Shown piece by piece: positions 17,361 to 24,512 of a stretch of 64,000 nucleotides of DNA; the first letter of the stretch is position 1; each line of letters begins with the position of its first letter. The stretch is taken from the NCBI RefSeq assembly GCF_014190935.1, contig NZ_JACHVV010000002.1, positions 1 to 64,000 on the forward strand, in the 5' to 3' direction. The notes under the pieces were generated by a model. That model was not told where the DNA came from. It saw nothing but the letters and a program-made list of their open reading frames with translations, and searched no databases. This stretch comes from Chryseomonas sp014190935 (lineage in GTDB: Bacteria; Pseudomonadota; Gammaproteobacteria; Pseudomonadales; Pseudomonadaceae). The position numbers and the translations under genes are program-made.

Positions 17361-17390
17361 AAAAAAGCCCGCCTCGCGCGGGCTTTTTAA
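17361..17390 (+). terminator. intrinsic terminator
   Basis: Stem AGCCCGC / GCGGGCT, 5-nt loop, flanked by an A-run before and a T-run after. It ends transcription of the lipoprotein gene and could also act leftward. Confidence 0.9.
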
Positions 17391-17624
17391 TGTCCACAGA
17401 TGCTGGAGCAGTATCCACGGCAGACAGCCGCGTACAGCCATCGATATGAATGCCGAGGAGCCTGAGATGTTTCGGCTAAGCTGCAGGGATTCAGTGGCAA
17501 AGGCGGATCTCGGGCGAGATCGGTATCCAGCTGACTCAGCCTTATCGGCAGTCAATCAGCCCCTGTCGGCACAGAGCTCGAAAACTGCCGCCAGCTTCCA
17601 GCGCTTCAGAATCGTGGAGACCCC

Positions 17625-17798
17625 GTGAAATACATGACGTTAGTGGGAATGACCGTAGTACTCCTGGGCTGCAGCCACTATTCCAACAGAAGCACCCTAT
17701 GCGAGCCGAATCCCCTGGCCGGCGTCGAGTGCCAGCAGCCCAAGGCGCTGAACCAGATCATCGGCGAGAAATATCGCGAGTGGCGGAAATATCAGTGA
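17625..17798 (+). CDS. Small lipoprotein, 57 residues
   Basis: A GTG start preceded by GGAG encodes a 57-residue protein beginning MKYMTLVGMTVVLLGCSHYS. The LLGC lipobox predicts lipidation at Cys16, leaving a mature peptide of 42 residues with two further cysteines (Cys26, Cys36) that could form a disulfide in the periplasm. The tail is basic (EKYREWRKYQ). An ATG at 17634 is an alternative start. Unknown family, but the signal peptide, lipobox and ribosome-binding site together make it a credible gene. Confidence 0.6.
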   Translation: MKYMTLVGMTVVLLGCSHYSNRSTLCEPNPLAGVECQQPKALNQIIGEKYREWRKYQ

Positions 17799-18100
17799 AG
17801 ACCTTGGTCGCTGTCCCGGGACAGGCGTAGGGGTCGGCTGCCGCCCCGAATCCATAAACGGCACTAGTCAAAAGCTCAGCAGGAAGTGAAACGGCGATGC
17901 CGAGCGTGACCTGGCAGTGTGCCGGTCACCATGACAGTCCGGCCAGAGCATGCGGTCTGCGGCATCCCGCTGATTGGCGACGCCTTCCCGCAGCGGTGAG
18001 TGCGGTGGTTGGCTGTCTGCACTCAACAACCATCTGCACTTCTGTCACTTTCGGTTGTCAGACGTCCTCACTCGACGTCGACCCGTGCTAGGCAATCAAC
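17799..18100. other. stretch without a supported gene
   Basis: An open frame covers part of it (17897-18091), but it has no ribosome-binding site, no recognisable domain and an odd amino acid make-up. I see no terminator, repeat or promoter that stands out. Confidence 0.5.
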
Positions 18101-18322
18101 ATGAATGCGCCTGTGAAAGAACAGAAGGTGATCAATGCGATTGCCATAGGAACCTGCGTCTCAGCAATTGTCTTGCTGTTGAGCTTCGCCGAAGCCACAA
18201 TCGCGGCCAATAGCTGGGGCCCGCAGCCCGGCACCGAAACTGAAAAGGATATTTCAGTTGCGCTATCAGTTAACAAGGACAGTGACGCTCTTCGAGTCCA
18301 GGCCCCACAGCCGGATAAATAG
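18101..18322 (+). CDS. Possible small single-span membrane protein
   Basis: 73 residues, MNAPVKEQKVINAIAIG followed by a single hydrophobic segment (residues 11-36) and a polar tail. The hydrophobic layout looks protein-like, but there is no clear ribosome-binding site and base composition here is lower in G+C than in neighbouring genes. I recognise no family. It may be a real orphan, or a chance frame in a degenerating stretch. Confidence 0.3.
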   Translation: MNAPVKEQKVINAIAIGTCVSAIVLLLSFAEATIAANSWGPQPGTETEKDISVALSVNKDSDALRVQAPQPDK

Positions 18323-18737
18323 CGTCCCGCTGAAATCCGCACTCATTCGTCCAGGGTCGCTAGCCAGCGATCAGGCCTTATTGGCGCTCACCCTGGGTGC
18401 CATGTGTATCGGGCTGGCGACCATCTTCGTGGTGGCCATGGTGGCCTGCTGACGATCGCGCATGATCAGGACCGGTAGCTTCAGCGGGTGACCGATCGGT
18501 TGCCGGTGTTCTGCACACCCAGATCTGACCGTCCTGCCTGCTGATCTCAAAAACGCATATTCCCTCGCCTCTACCAGGCTCAGCCTTCGTTCCCATGTAG
18601 GGCCAGGTTTACCGCGATGACCAGTTTCATCGGATCGAGTGCTATAGAAGGTAAGCCATCGGAGCTGTCCCGAAAGGGTTTCGGAACTCCTTTGGTTTAT
18701 TTGCCAACGGCCCTTGAAATCCCACCCCGCAGACAGC
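18323..18737. other. stretch without a supported gene, possible remnants
   Basis: A frame ending at 18452 closes with a hydrophobic segment (ALTLGAMCIGLATIFVVAMV) with coding-like third positions, but it overlaps the preceding small frame and has no good start, so it may be the end of a decayed membrane-protein gene. Nothing further is recognisable up to the tRNA terminator. Confidence 0.4.
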
Positions 18738-18763
18738 AAAAAGCCCCGTAAGAACGGGGCTTC
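18738..18763 (-). terminator. tRNA terminator
   Basis: On the minus strand: stem AGCCCCG / CGGGGCT with a 6-nt loop and a T-run, starting just past the encoded CCA end of the tRNA. Confidence 0.88.
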
Positions 18764-18768
18764 GAAGG

Positions 18769-18856
18769 TGGCGGAAGCGCAGAGATTCGAACTCTGGGAC
18801 CCTTGCGAGTCGGCGGTTTTCAAGACCGCTGCCTTAAACCACTCGGCCACACTTCC
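18769..18856 (-). tRNA. tRNA-Ser(TGA)
   Basis: The 88-nt sequence folds as a class II tRNA. The acceptor stem is GGAAGTG / CGCTTCC with discriminator G and an encoded CCA. The anticodon loop reads CTTGAAAA, giving anticodon TGA, which reads UCA and UCG serine codons. A long variable arm and a T-loop with GTTCGAATC are present. Promoter and terminator both flank it, so it is a single-gene unit on the minus strand. Confidence 0.95.
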
Positions 18857-18869
18857 GTAAGAGGGGCGC

Positions 18870-18897
18870 ATAGTACCTGATGGCAACACACTGTCAA
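18870..18897 (-). promoter_or_regulatory. tRNA-Ser promoter
   Basis: Minus-strand TTGACA (18892-18897), 16-bp spacer, TACTAT (18870-18875), followed by the discriminator GCGCCCC, the same as in rRNA P3. This is the make-up expected for stringent control. Confidence 0.8.
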
Positions 18898-18983
18898 ACA
18901 GTCGCAAGCGATCCTTAAGCAACATTTGCTATCTTCGGGGTCGTACGGTACATCACACCGTTAATCTAGCTTTGGAGTACACC

Positions 18984-19652
18984 ATGAACGAGCGTCAATA
19001 CGCCTACAACCCTGCTATCGCGCAACCGCGGGACGTCAGCCGTGTATTGCGCAACACCTATGCCCTGCTGGCCATGACTCTGGCGTTCAGCGGCCTGGTC
19101 GCCTTCGTCTCGCAGCAGATGCGGCTGCCCTACCCCAACATCTTCGTGGTCCTGATCGGCTTCTATGGCCTGTTCTTCCTGACCGTGAAGACCCGCGACA
19201 GCGGCTGGGGTCTGGTCAGTACCTTCGCCCTGACCGGCTTCATGGGCTACACCCTGGGCCCGATCCTGAACATGTACCTGGGCCTGCCCAACGGTGGCAG
19301 CGTGATCGCCTCCGCCGCCGGCATGACCGCCCTGGCCTTCTTCGGACTGTCGGCCTATGCGCTGATCAGCCGCAAGGACATGAGCTTCCTCAGTGGCTTC
19401 CTGATGGCGGGCTTCTGGATCCTGCTGGGCGCCGTGGTGCTGTCCTTCTTCGTCCACATCAGCGGCCTGCAACTCGCCATCAGCGCGGGCTTCGTGCTGT
19501 TCGCCGCCGCGGCCATCCTGCTGCAGACCAGTGCCATCGTGCACGGGGGTGAAGACAACTACATCATGGCTACCATCACCCTGTACGTCTCGATCTACAA
19601 TATGTTCATCAGCTTGCTGCAGATCTTCGGATTCGCCAGCAACAACGATTGA
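18984..19652 (+). CDS. yccA: YccA, Bax-inhibitor-1 family FtsH modulator
   Basis: 222 residues with seven predicted membrane spans. It matches the E. coli YccA pattern, including VLRNTYALLAMTLAFS, GYTLGPILNMYL and IVHGGEDNYI. YccA is a substrate and inhibitor of the FtsH membrane protease and belongs to the same superfamily as Bax inhibitor-1. The start MNERQYAYN has TTTGGAGT upstream. A terminator follows directly. Confidence 0.92.
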   Translation: MNERQYAYNPAIAQPRDVSRVLRNTYALLAMTLAFSGLVAFVSQQMRLPYPNIFVVLIGFYGLFFLTVKTRDSGWGLVSTFALTGFMGYTLGPILNMYLGLPNGGSVIASAAGMTALAFFGLSAYALISRKDMSFLSGFLMAGFWILLGAVVLSFFVHISGLQLAISAGFVLFAAAAILLQTSAIVHGGEDNYIMATITLYVSIYNMFISLLQIFGFASNND

Positions 19653-19671
19653 TCATCAGCGGTAGCCCGAG

Positions 19672-19695
19672 AGGCCCGCTTCGGCGGGCCTTTTT
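19672..19695 (+). terminator. intrinsic terminator between yccA and tusD
   Basis: Stem AGGCCCGC / GCGGGCCT with a TTCG loop and a T-run. The T-run ends 6 nt before the tusD start codon. Confidence 0.9.
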
Positions 19696-19701
19696 ACATC
19701 C

Positions 19702-20097
19702 ATGAAATTTGCCATCGTTGTCCTTTCTCCACCCCAGGCGCCTTCGGCGCGTCGAGCCCTGCGCTTTTGCGAGGCGCTGCTGGCCAGGGGTCACGAGCTG
19801 TCGCGGCTCTTTCTCTATCGCGACGGCGTCCACAACGCCTCTCACGCCCTGGTCAGTGGCCAGGACGAATCCGATCTGCCCGCGCGCTGGCGCGAGCTGA
19901 TCGAACGCCACCAGATCGATGCCGTGGCCTGCATTGCCGCCGCCCTCAAGCGGGGGCTGCTAGACGAGAACGAGGCACGGCGCTACGAACGTGAGGGCGC
20001 GGTGAACGTGCGTGCGCCCTGGCAGCTGTCCGGCCTGGGCCAGCTGCATGAAGCGGTGCAGGACGCCGATCGCCTGCTCTGCTTTGGAGGTGACTAG
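19702..20097 (+). CDS. tusD: Sulfur-relay protein TusD
   Basis: 131 residues, DsrE/TusD family. The active cysteine is C77 in AVACIAAALKRG. TusD in the TusBCD complex takes persulfide sulfur from TusA and hands it to TusE, which supplies MnmA for 2-thiolation of tRNA wobble uridine. The ATG lies only 6 nt after the T-run of a strong terminator, with no Shine-Dalgarno in the gap, so the 5' end of its mRNA is unusual. Confidence 0.92.
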   Translation: MKFAIVVLSPPQAPSARRALRFCEALLARGHELSRLFLYRDGVHNASHALVSGQDESDLPARWRELIERHQIDAVACIAAALKRGLLDENEARRYEREGAVNVRAPWQLSGLGQLHEAVQDADRLLCFGGD

Positions 20098-20098
20098 C

Positions 20099-20455
20099 AT
20101 GGCCAGGAGTACCCTCGTCATCTCCCGCCAACCGGCACTGATCGGCCCCGGTCCGCGCGAGGCGCTGGATATCGTGCTGGCCGGTGGTGCCTTCGAATTG
20201 CCCCTGGCGCTGCTGTTCGCCGGTCCTGGCGTGACCCAGTTGCTGGCGGTCGACAGTGCTGCCCTGGAGCAGAAGGACCTGAGTGCCAATCTCTCCGCGC
20301 TGCCGCTGTTCGGTGTCGAAGCCATCTACGCGGAAGCCGCCGCCCTTTGCCGCCTGGGCATCACGCCCGAGAGGTTGCCCGCCTGGGTGACGCCCCTGGA
20401 GCCTGAAGCCCTGATGGCGCTGATCCACGACCATGACCAGGTGATTTCCATTTGA
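20099..20455 (+). CDS. tusC: Sulfur-relay protein TusC
   Basis: 118 residues from MARSTLVISRQP, DsrF-like. GGAGGTGA lies just upstream within the end of tusD, which fixes this start against an in-frame ATG at 20012. It is the TusC subunit of the TusBCD hexamer. The stop overlaps the tusB start. Confidence 0.9.
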   Translation: MARSTLVISRQPALIGPGPREALDIVLAGGAFELPLALLFAGPGVTQLLAVDSAALEQKDLSANLSALPLFGVEAIYAEAAALCRLGITPERLPAWVTPLEPEALMALIHDHDQVISI

Positions 20456-20751
20456 CTACCCTGCACCTGTTTTCCCGCTCGCCGCTGCTGGACGCCGGCG
20501 CCCTGGATGGCCTGAGCTGGGTCCGCGGCGAAGACGCCGTTCTACTCACCGGCGCTGCCGTCGAGGCCCTGCGCCCTGGCAGCGCTGCGGCCGAGCTGCT
20601 GGCGCAACTCCCGGCCGAGGCGACCCTCTATGCCCTGGCGGAAGATGTCCAGGCCCGTCGCCTGCACCCCGAACGGGCCGTGACCCTGATCGATTACCCC
20701 ACTTTCGTCGACCTGAGCGTGAGCTGCGCCAAGGTCATCAGCTGGACCTGA
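20452..20751 (+). CDS. tusB: Sulfur-relay protein TusB
   Basis: 99 residues, DsrH family, ending YPTFVDLSVSCAKVISW. It starts with TTG, and that TTG overlaps the tusC stop (TTGA), a sign of translational coupling. It is the smallest subunit of the TusBCD complex, and no catalytic cysteine is expected. Confidence 0.88.
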   Translation: MTTLHLFSRSPLLDAGALDGLSWVRGEDAVLLTGAAVEALRPGSAAAELLAQLPAEATLYALAEDVQARRLHPERAVTLIDYPTFVDLSVSCAKVISWT

Positions 20752-20753
20752 GC

Positions 20754-21068
20754 ATGCCTCCTCTCGACCTCGACCCCGAAGGCTATCTGCGCGACCTCTC
20801 CCAGTGGAGTCCGGAAGTGGCTCAGCAACTGGCGCTCAAGGAAGGCATCGCGCTGACCGAGCGCCACTGGCAGGTGCTGCAGGCGTTGCGTGACTTCTAC
20901 GCACAATTCCAGCTTTCGCCGGCCAATCGGCCGCTGATCAAGTACATTGCCCAGACGCTGGGCCCGGAACTGGGTACCAGCCTGCAGCTCAATCTGCTGT
21001 TCAAGGGGGCGCCAGCCAAGCTCGGCGCCAAACTGGCTGGCCTGCCGAAACCGGATAATTGCCTATGA
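20754..21068 (+). CDS. tusE: Sulfur-relay protein TusE/DsrC
   Basis: 104 residues of the DsrC family. The conserved C-terminal arm (AKLAGLPKPDNCL) ends with the sulfur-carrying cysteine as the penultimate residue, C103. It accepts sulfur from TusD and delivers it to MnmA. It begins 2 nt after tusB, and its stop overlaps the next gene by 4 nt (ATGA). Confidence 0.92.
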   Translation: MPPLDLDPEGYLRDLSQWSPEVAQQLALKEGIALTERHWQVLQALRDFYAQFQLSPANRPLIKYIAQTLGPELGTSLQLNLLFKGAPAKLGAKLAGLPKPDNCL

Positions 21069-22048
21069 CCTTCACTACGCCCGAAGAACATCCCTTCGCC
21101 GTCTATGTCCGGGCCCTGGGCAAGGGCAAGCGCGGCGCCCGCAGCCTGACCGAGGCCGAGGCGGAAATGGCCATGGGTCTGATCCTCGACGGCCAGGTGA
21201 CCGACGCCCAGCTCGGCGCCTTTCTCATGCTGCTCAGGCACAAGGAAGAGAGCGCCGAGGAGCTGGCCGGCTTTACCCGCGCCGTCCGGGCGCGGCTGCA
21301 GTCGCCAGGTTTCGCCGTCGACCTCGACTGGCCCTCCTACGCTGGCAAGAAGCGTCACCTGCCCTGGTACCTGCTGGCGGTGAAATGCCTGGCCGGTAGC
21401 GGCGTGCGGATGGTCATGCATGGCGGTGGTACCCACACCGCGGGCCGGCTCTATACCGAACAGTGCCTGGCCGATCTGGGGATGCCGACCGCCACTGACT
21501 GGCAGGACGTCGGCGCCCTGCTCGATCGCGGTCAGCCGGCCTTCCTGCCGCTGGCTGCCTGGATGCCGGCCCTGCAGCGGATGATCGATCTCAAGGCCGA
21601 GCTCGGCCTGCGTTCGCCGATCCACTCCCTGGTACGGCTGCTCAACCCCAGCCAGGCACGCTGCATCCTACAGAGCATCTTCCATCCGGGTTACCAGGAG
21701 GTGCATCGCGAGGCGAGTCGCCTGCTGGGTGATGACAGCATCGTCATCAAGGGCGAAGGCGGCGAGGTCGAGCGCAACCCGGATGTCATCGCCCAGCTTT
21801 ATGGCACCCGTGGCGGCGAAGCCTGGGACGAAAGCTGGCCGGCGCTGACCGAGCGTCGCCAGGTAAAGCCGGAGCGCCTCGATCCGGCCCTGCTGGCCGC
21901 CACCTGGCGGGGTGAAGCGGAAGATCCCTATGGGCGCCTGGCGGTCATCGCCACCCTGGCCGTGGCCCTGCGCGCCCTGGGTCAGGACCAGGCCAGCGCC
22001 CAGCGCGATGCCGAGCGACGCTGGGAAACGCGTGATCGGACGCTCTGA
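21065..22048 (+). CDS. YbiB-like TrpD2-family protein (phosphoribosyltransferase fold)
   Basis: 327 residues resembling anthranilate phosphoribosyltransferase. The N-terminal helical domain carries VYVRALGKGKRG, and the glycine-rich segment reads MHGGGTHTAGR. The catalytic KVHGNR-type signature of true TrpD is not seen, so tryptophan synthesis is unlikely. E. coli YbiB, the model member, binds nucleic acids and is SOS-linked. The start is chosen at the ATG that overlaps the tusE stop (ATGA), not the TTG two codons before it. The coupling to tusE suggests a role in tRNA modification or its regulation, but this is inference. Confidence 0.8.
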   Translation: MTFTTPEEHPFAVYVRALGKGKRGARSLTEAEAEMAMGLILDGQVTDAQLGAFLMLLRHKEESAEELAGFTRAVRARLQSPGFAVDLDWPSYAGKKRHLPWYLLAVKCLAGSGVRMVMHGGGTHTAGRLYTEQCLADLGMPTATDWQDVGALLDRGQPAFLPLAAWMPALQRMIDLKAELGLRSPIHSLVRLLNPSQARCILQSIFHPGYQEVHREASRLLGDDSIVIKGEGGEVERNPDVIAQLYGTRGGEAWDESWPALTERRQVKPERLDPALLAATWRGEAEDPYGRLAVIATLAVALRALGQDQASAQRDAERRWETRDRTL

Positions 22049-22113
22049 CGTCACCTCAGGAACCTGGAGCGACTCCCCGGGTTCCTAACCGCAACGCAGC
22101 GGAGGATGACGAT

Positions 22114-23115
22114 ATGGGCTTGTTGGTCGATGGACAGTGGCAGGACCGCTGGTATGACAATGGCAAGGATGGCCATTTCAAACGGGAAGAAGCCCAGCGT
22201 CGGGACTGGATCGCCCGCCCCGAGCAGGCCATTCCGCAAGGCGCCTCGCGCTATGTCCCGGAGGCCGGTCGCTACCATCTCTATGTGTCCCTGGCCTGTC
22301 CCTGGGCGCACCGCACCCTGATCTATCGCCAGCTCAAGGGCCTCGAAGACCTGATCGGCGTCTCGGTGGTCAGCTGGCTGATGCGTGAGGAAGGCTGGAC
22401 CTTCGACCTGACCAGGGGCTCCAGCGGTGACGACCTCTATCACCTCGAGCGCCTCTACCAGCTCTATCAGCGCGACCAGGCCGACTACACCGGGCGGGTC
22501 ACGGTGCCGGTGCTCTGGGATCGCCAGGAGGAGCGCATCGTCAGCAACGAATCCGCCGAGATCATCCGCATGTTCAACGGCGCCTTCGACGAGCTGACCG
22601 GCAATCGCCTGGATCTCTACCCGGAGGCCCTGCGCACTCGCATCGATGCCCTCAACGACCGTATCTATCCAACGGTCAACAACGGCGTCTACCGGGCTGG
22701 CTTCGCCACCACCCAGGAGGCCTACGAAGAGGCTTTCGACGAGGTCTTCGCCACCCTCGACGACCTGGAAAAGCTGCTGCAGACCCAGCGCTATCTCACC
22801 GGCGAATGGCTGACCGAAGCCGATTGGCGGCTGTTCACCACCCTGATTCGCTTCGACGCCGTCTATCACGGCCACTTCAAGTGCAACCTGCGGCGCATCC
22901 GGGACTATCCGGCGCTACAGGGCTGGCTGCGAGAGCTGTATCAGTGGCCGGGGATCGCCGAGACCGTGGACTTCCAGCACATCAAGCACCACTACTACGG
23001 CAGCCATGCGCAGATCAATCCGACCGGTATCGTGCCCAAGGGACCGGCCCTGGAGCTGGATCTGCCCCATGGCCGAGAGGCGCTGAGCGGTTCCGGGATC
23101 CAGGGCGCGGTCTGA
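22114..23115 (+). CDS. yqjG: Glutathionyl-hydroquinone reductase, YqjG-like
   Basis: 333 residues. The Xi-class glutathione transferase motif SLACPWAHR has the catalytic cysteine C62, and E. coli YqjG has it one residue on. GHQR enzymes reduce glutathionyl-hydroquinones with glutathione, keeping quinones reusable. The GST C-terminal helical domain follows. GGAGG precedes the ATG by 8 nt. The gene is convergent with cysG; only 2 bases separate the stop codons. Confidence 0.9.
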   Translation: MGLLVDGQWQDRWYDNGKDGHFKREEAQRRDWIARPEQAIPQGASRYVPEAGRYHLYVSLACPWAHRTLIYRQLKGLEDLIGVSVVSWLMREEGWTFDLTRGSSGDDLYHLERLYQLYQRDQADYTGRVTVPVLWDRQEERIVSNESAEIIRMFNGAFDELTGNRLDLYPEALRTRIDALNDRIYPTVNNGVYRAGFATTQEAYEEAFDEVFATLDDLEKLLQTQRYLTGEWLTEADWRLFTTLIRFDAVYHGHFKCNLRRIRDYPALQGWLRELYQWPGIAETVDFQHIKHHYYGSHAQINPTGIVPKGPALELDLPHGREALSGSGIQGAV

Positions 23116-23125
23116 GATCAGACCG
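23108..23125. repeat. palindrome spanning two convergent stop codons
   Basis: CGGTCTGA-GA-TCAGACCG is a perfect 8-bp inverted repeat with a 2-bp centre. The left arm contains the yqjG stop and the right arm the cysG stop. It may act as a small bidirectional terminator or pause, though the loop is too small for an ordinary hairpin and there is no T-run. Confidence 0.6.
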
Positions 23126-24512
23126 TCGTCTGGGCGCCTTCGAACCAGGCCAGCTTCTCGCGTAGTGCCACCACTTCGCCGACGATCACCAGCGTCGGCG
23201 CGTGGACCTCGTGCTCGGCCACCAGTTGCGGTAGGTCCTGCAGGGTACCGGTGAACACCCGCTGATTGAGCGTGGTGCCCTGTTGCACCAGCGCAGCCGG
23301 CGTTGCCGGGTCCTTGCCATGGGCAATGAGTTGCGCGCAGATGGTCGGCAGCCCCACCAGGCCCATGTAGAACACCAGGGTCTGCCCCGGCGCCACGAGA
23401 TCGGTCCAGGGCAGATCGGCCGAGCCATCCTTCAGGTGGCCGGTGACGAAGCGCACCGACTGGGCATGGTCCCTGTGGGTCAGGGGAATGCCGGCATAGG
23501 CCGCACAGCCACTGGCCGCGGTGATGCCCGGCACTACCTGGAAGGGAATGCCTTCGGCCGCCAGCTCTTCGATCTCCTCGCCACCGCGACCGAAGATGAA
23601 GGGATCGCCTCCCTTCAGCCGCAGGACCCGCTTGCCCTCCCGGGCCAGCTTGACCAGCAGGCGATTGAGATCGTCCTGGGGCACCGCATGCTCGGCGCGA
23701 CGCTTGCCGACATAGATGCGATCGGCATCGCGCCGGCACATGTCGAGGATGGTCGGCGCCACCAGCCGGTCGTAGAGCACCACATCGGCCTGCTGCATCA
23801 GCCGCAAGGCGCGGAAGGTCAGCAGATCCGGATCACCGGGACCGGCGCCGACCAGGTAGACCTCCCCGCGAAAGGTGGCCGTCTCGCTGCTCAGCTTGGC
23901 TTCCAGCAATTGCTCGGCAGCCTGGGGCTGGCCGGAAAAGACCTTTTCCGCGACCTCGCCTTGGAACACCTCTTCCCAGAAAATCCGCCGTGCCTGCAGA
24001 TCGGCGAAGCGCGTCTTCACCCGGGCGCGAAAGCGCTGGGCGAGTTGCGCCAGTTGGCCATAGGTCGCCGGAATCCAGCTCTCCAGCTTGGCGCGCACCA
24101 GACGCGCCAGCACCGGGGCGTCACCGCCGCTGGAAATGGCGATCACCAGAGGCGAGCGATCGACGATGGCCGGGAAGATCACGGTGCACAGCTTCGGCGC
24201 ATCCACCGCATTGACCGGCAGGCCCAGGGCCTGGGCGTCGTGGGACACCGTCTCGTTGACCTCGTCATCGTCGGTTGCCGCGATCACCAGGCAATGCCCG
24301 GCGAGATGGCCAGCCGCATAGCGCTCGACCCGGCAACTGCCGCCCCGCGCCTCGACGAAGGCGCGTACCTCCGGCTCGATCTCCGGCGCCACCAGGGTGA
24401 TGCGGGCGCCGGCTTCGGCCAGCAGCACGCTCTTGCGCAGGGCGATATCGCCTCCGCCGATCACCAGTACCGGACGGCCATCGAGCTTGTGGAAGAGCGG
24501 CAGGTAATCCAT
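23118..24512 (-). CDS. cysG: Siroheme synthase CysG
   Basis: 464 residues, three activities in one chain. The N-terminal CysG-A half (Rossmann GGGDIALRKSVLLAEAGA, AATDDDEVN) is the NAD-dependent precorrin-2 dehydrogenase and sirohydrochlorin ferrochelatase. The C-terminal half (VGAGPGDPDLLTFRA, LRLKGGDPFIFGRGGEE) is the SAM-dependent uroporphyrinogen III methyltransferase. Siroheme is the cofactor of sulfite and nitrite reductases. It overlaps the upstream serS stop by one base (TGATG), so translation is probably coupled. Confidence 0.97.
   Translation of the reverse strand: MDYLPLFHKLDGRPVLVIGGGDIALRKSVLLAEAGARITLVAPEIEPEVRAFVEARGGSCRVERYAAGHLAGHCLVIAATDDDEVNETVSHDAQALGLPVNAVDAPKLCTVIFPAIVDRSPLVIAISSGGDAPVLARLVRAKLESWIPATYGQLAQLAQRFRARVKTRFADLQARRIFWEEVFQGEVAEKVFSGQPQAAEQLLEAKLSSETATFRGEVYLVGAGPGDPDLLTFRALRLMQQADVVLYDRLVAPTILDMCRRDADRIYVGKRRAEHAVPQDDLNRLLVKLAREGKRVLRLKGGDPFIFGRGGEEIEELAAEGIPFQVVPGITAASGCAAYAGIPLTHRDHAQSVRFVTGHLKDGSADLPWTDLVAPGQTLVFYMGLVGLPTICAQLIAHGKDPATPAALVQQGTTLNQRVFTGTLQDLPQLVAEHEVHAPTLVIVGEVVALREKLAWFEGAQTTV

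Noticed and set aside
17353..17628. 91-codon plus-strand frame after the lipoprotein gene
   Set aside because: It starts ahead of the intrinsic terminator (17361-17390) and reads through it, with no ribosome-binding site or domain.
18700..18900. Integration site at tRNA-Ser
   Set aside because: No duplicate of the tRNA 3' end and no integrase were seen within the window. The neighbouring low-content stretch alone is not enough.
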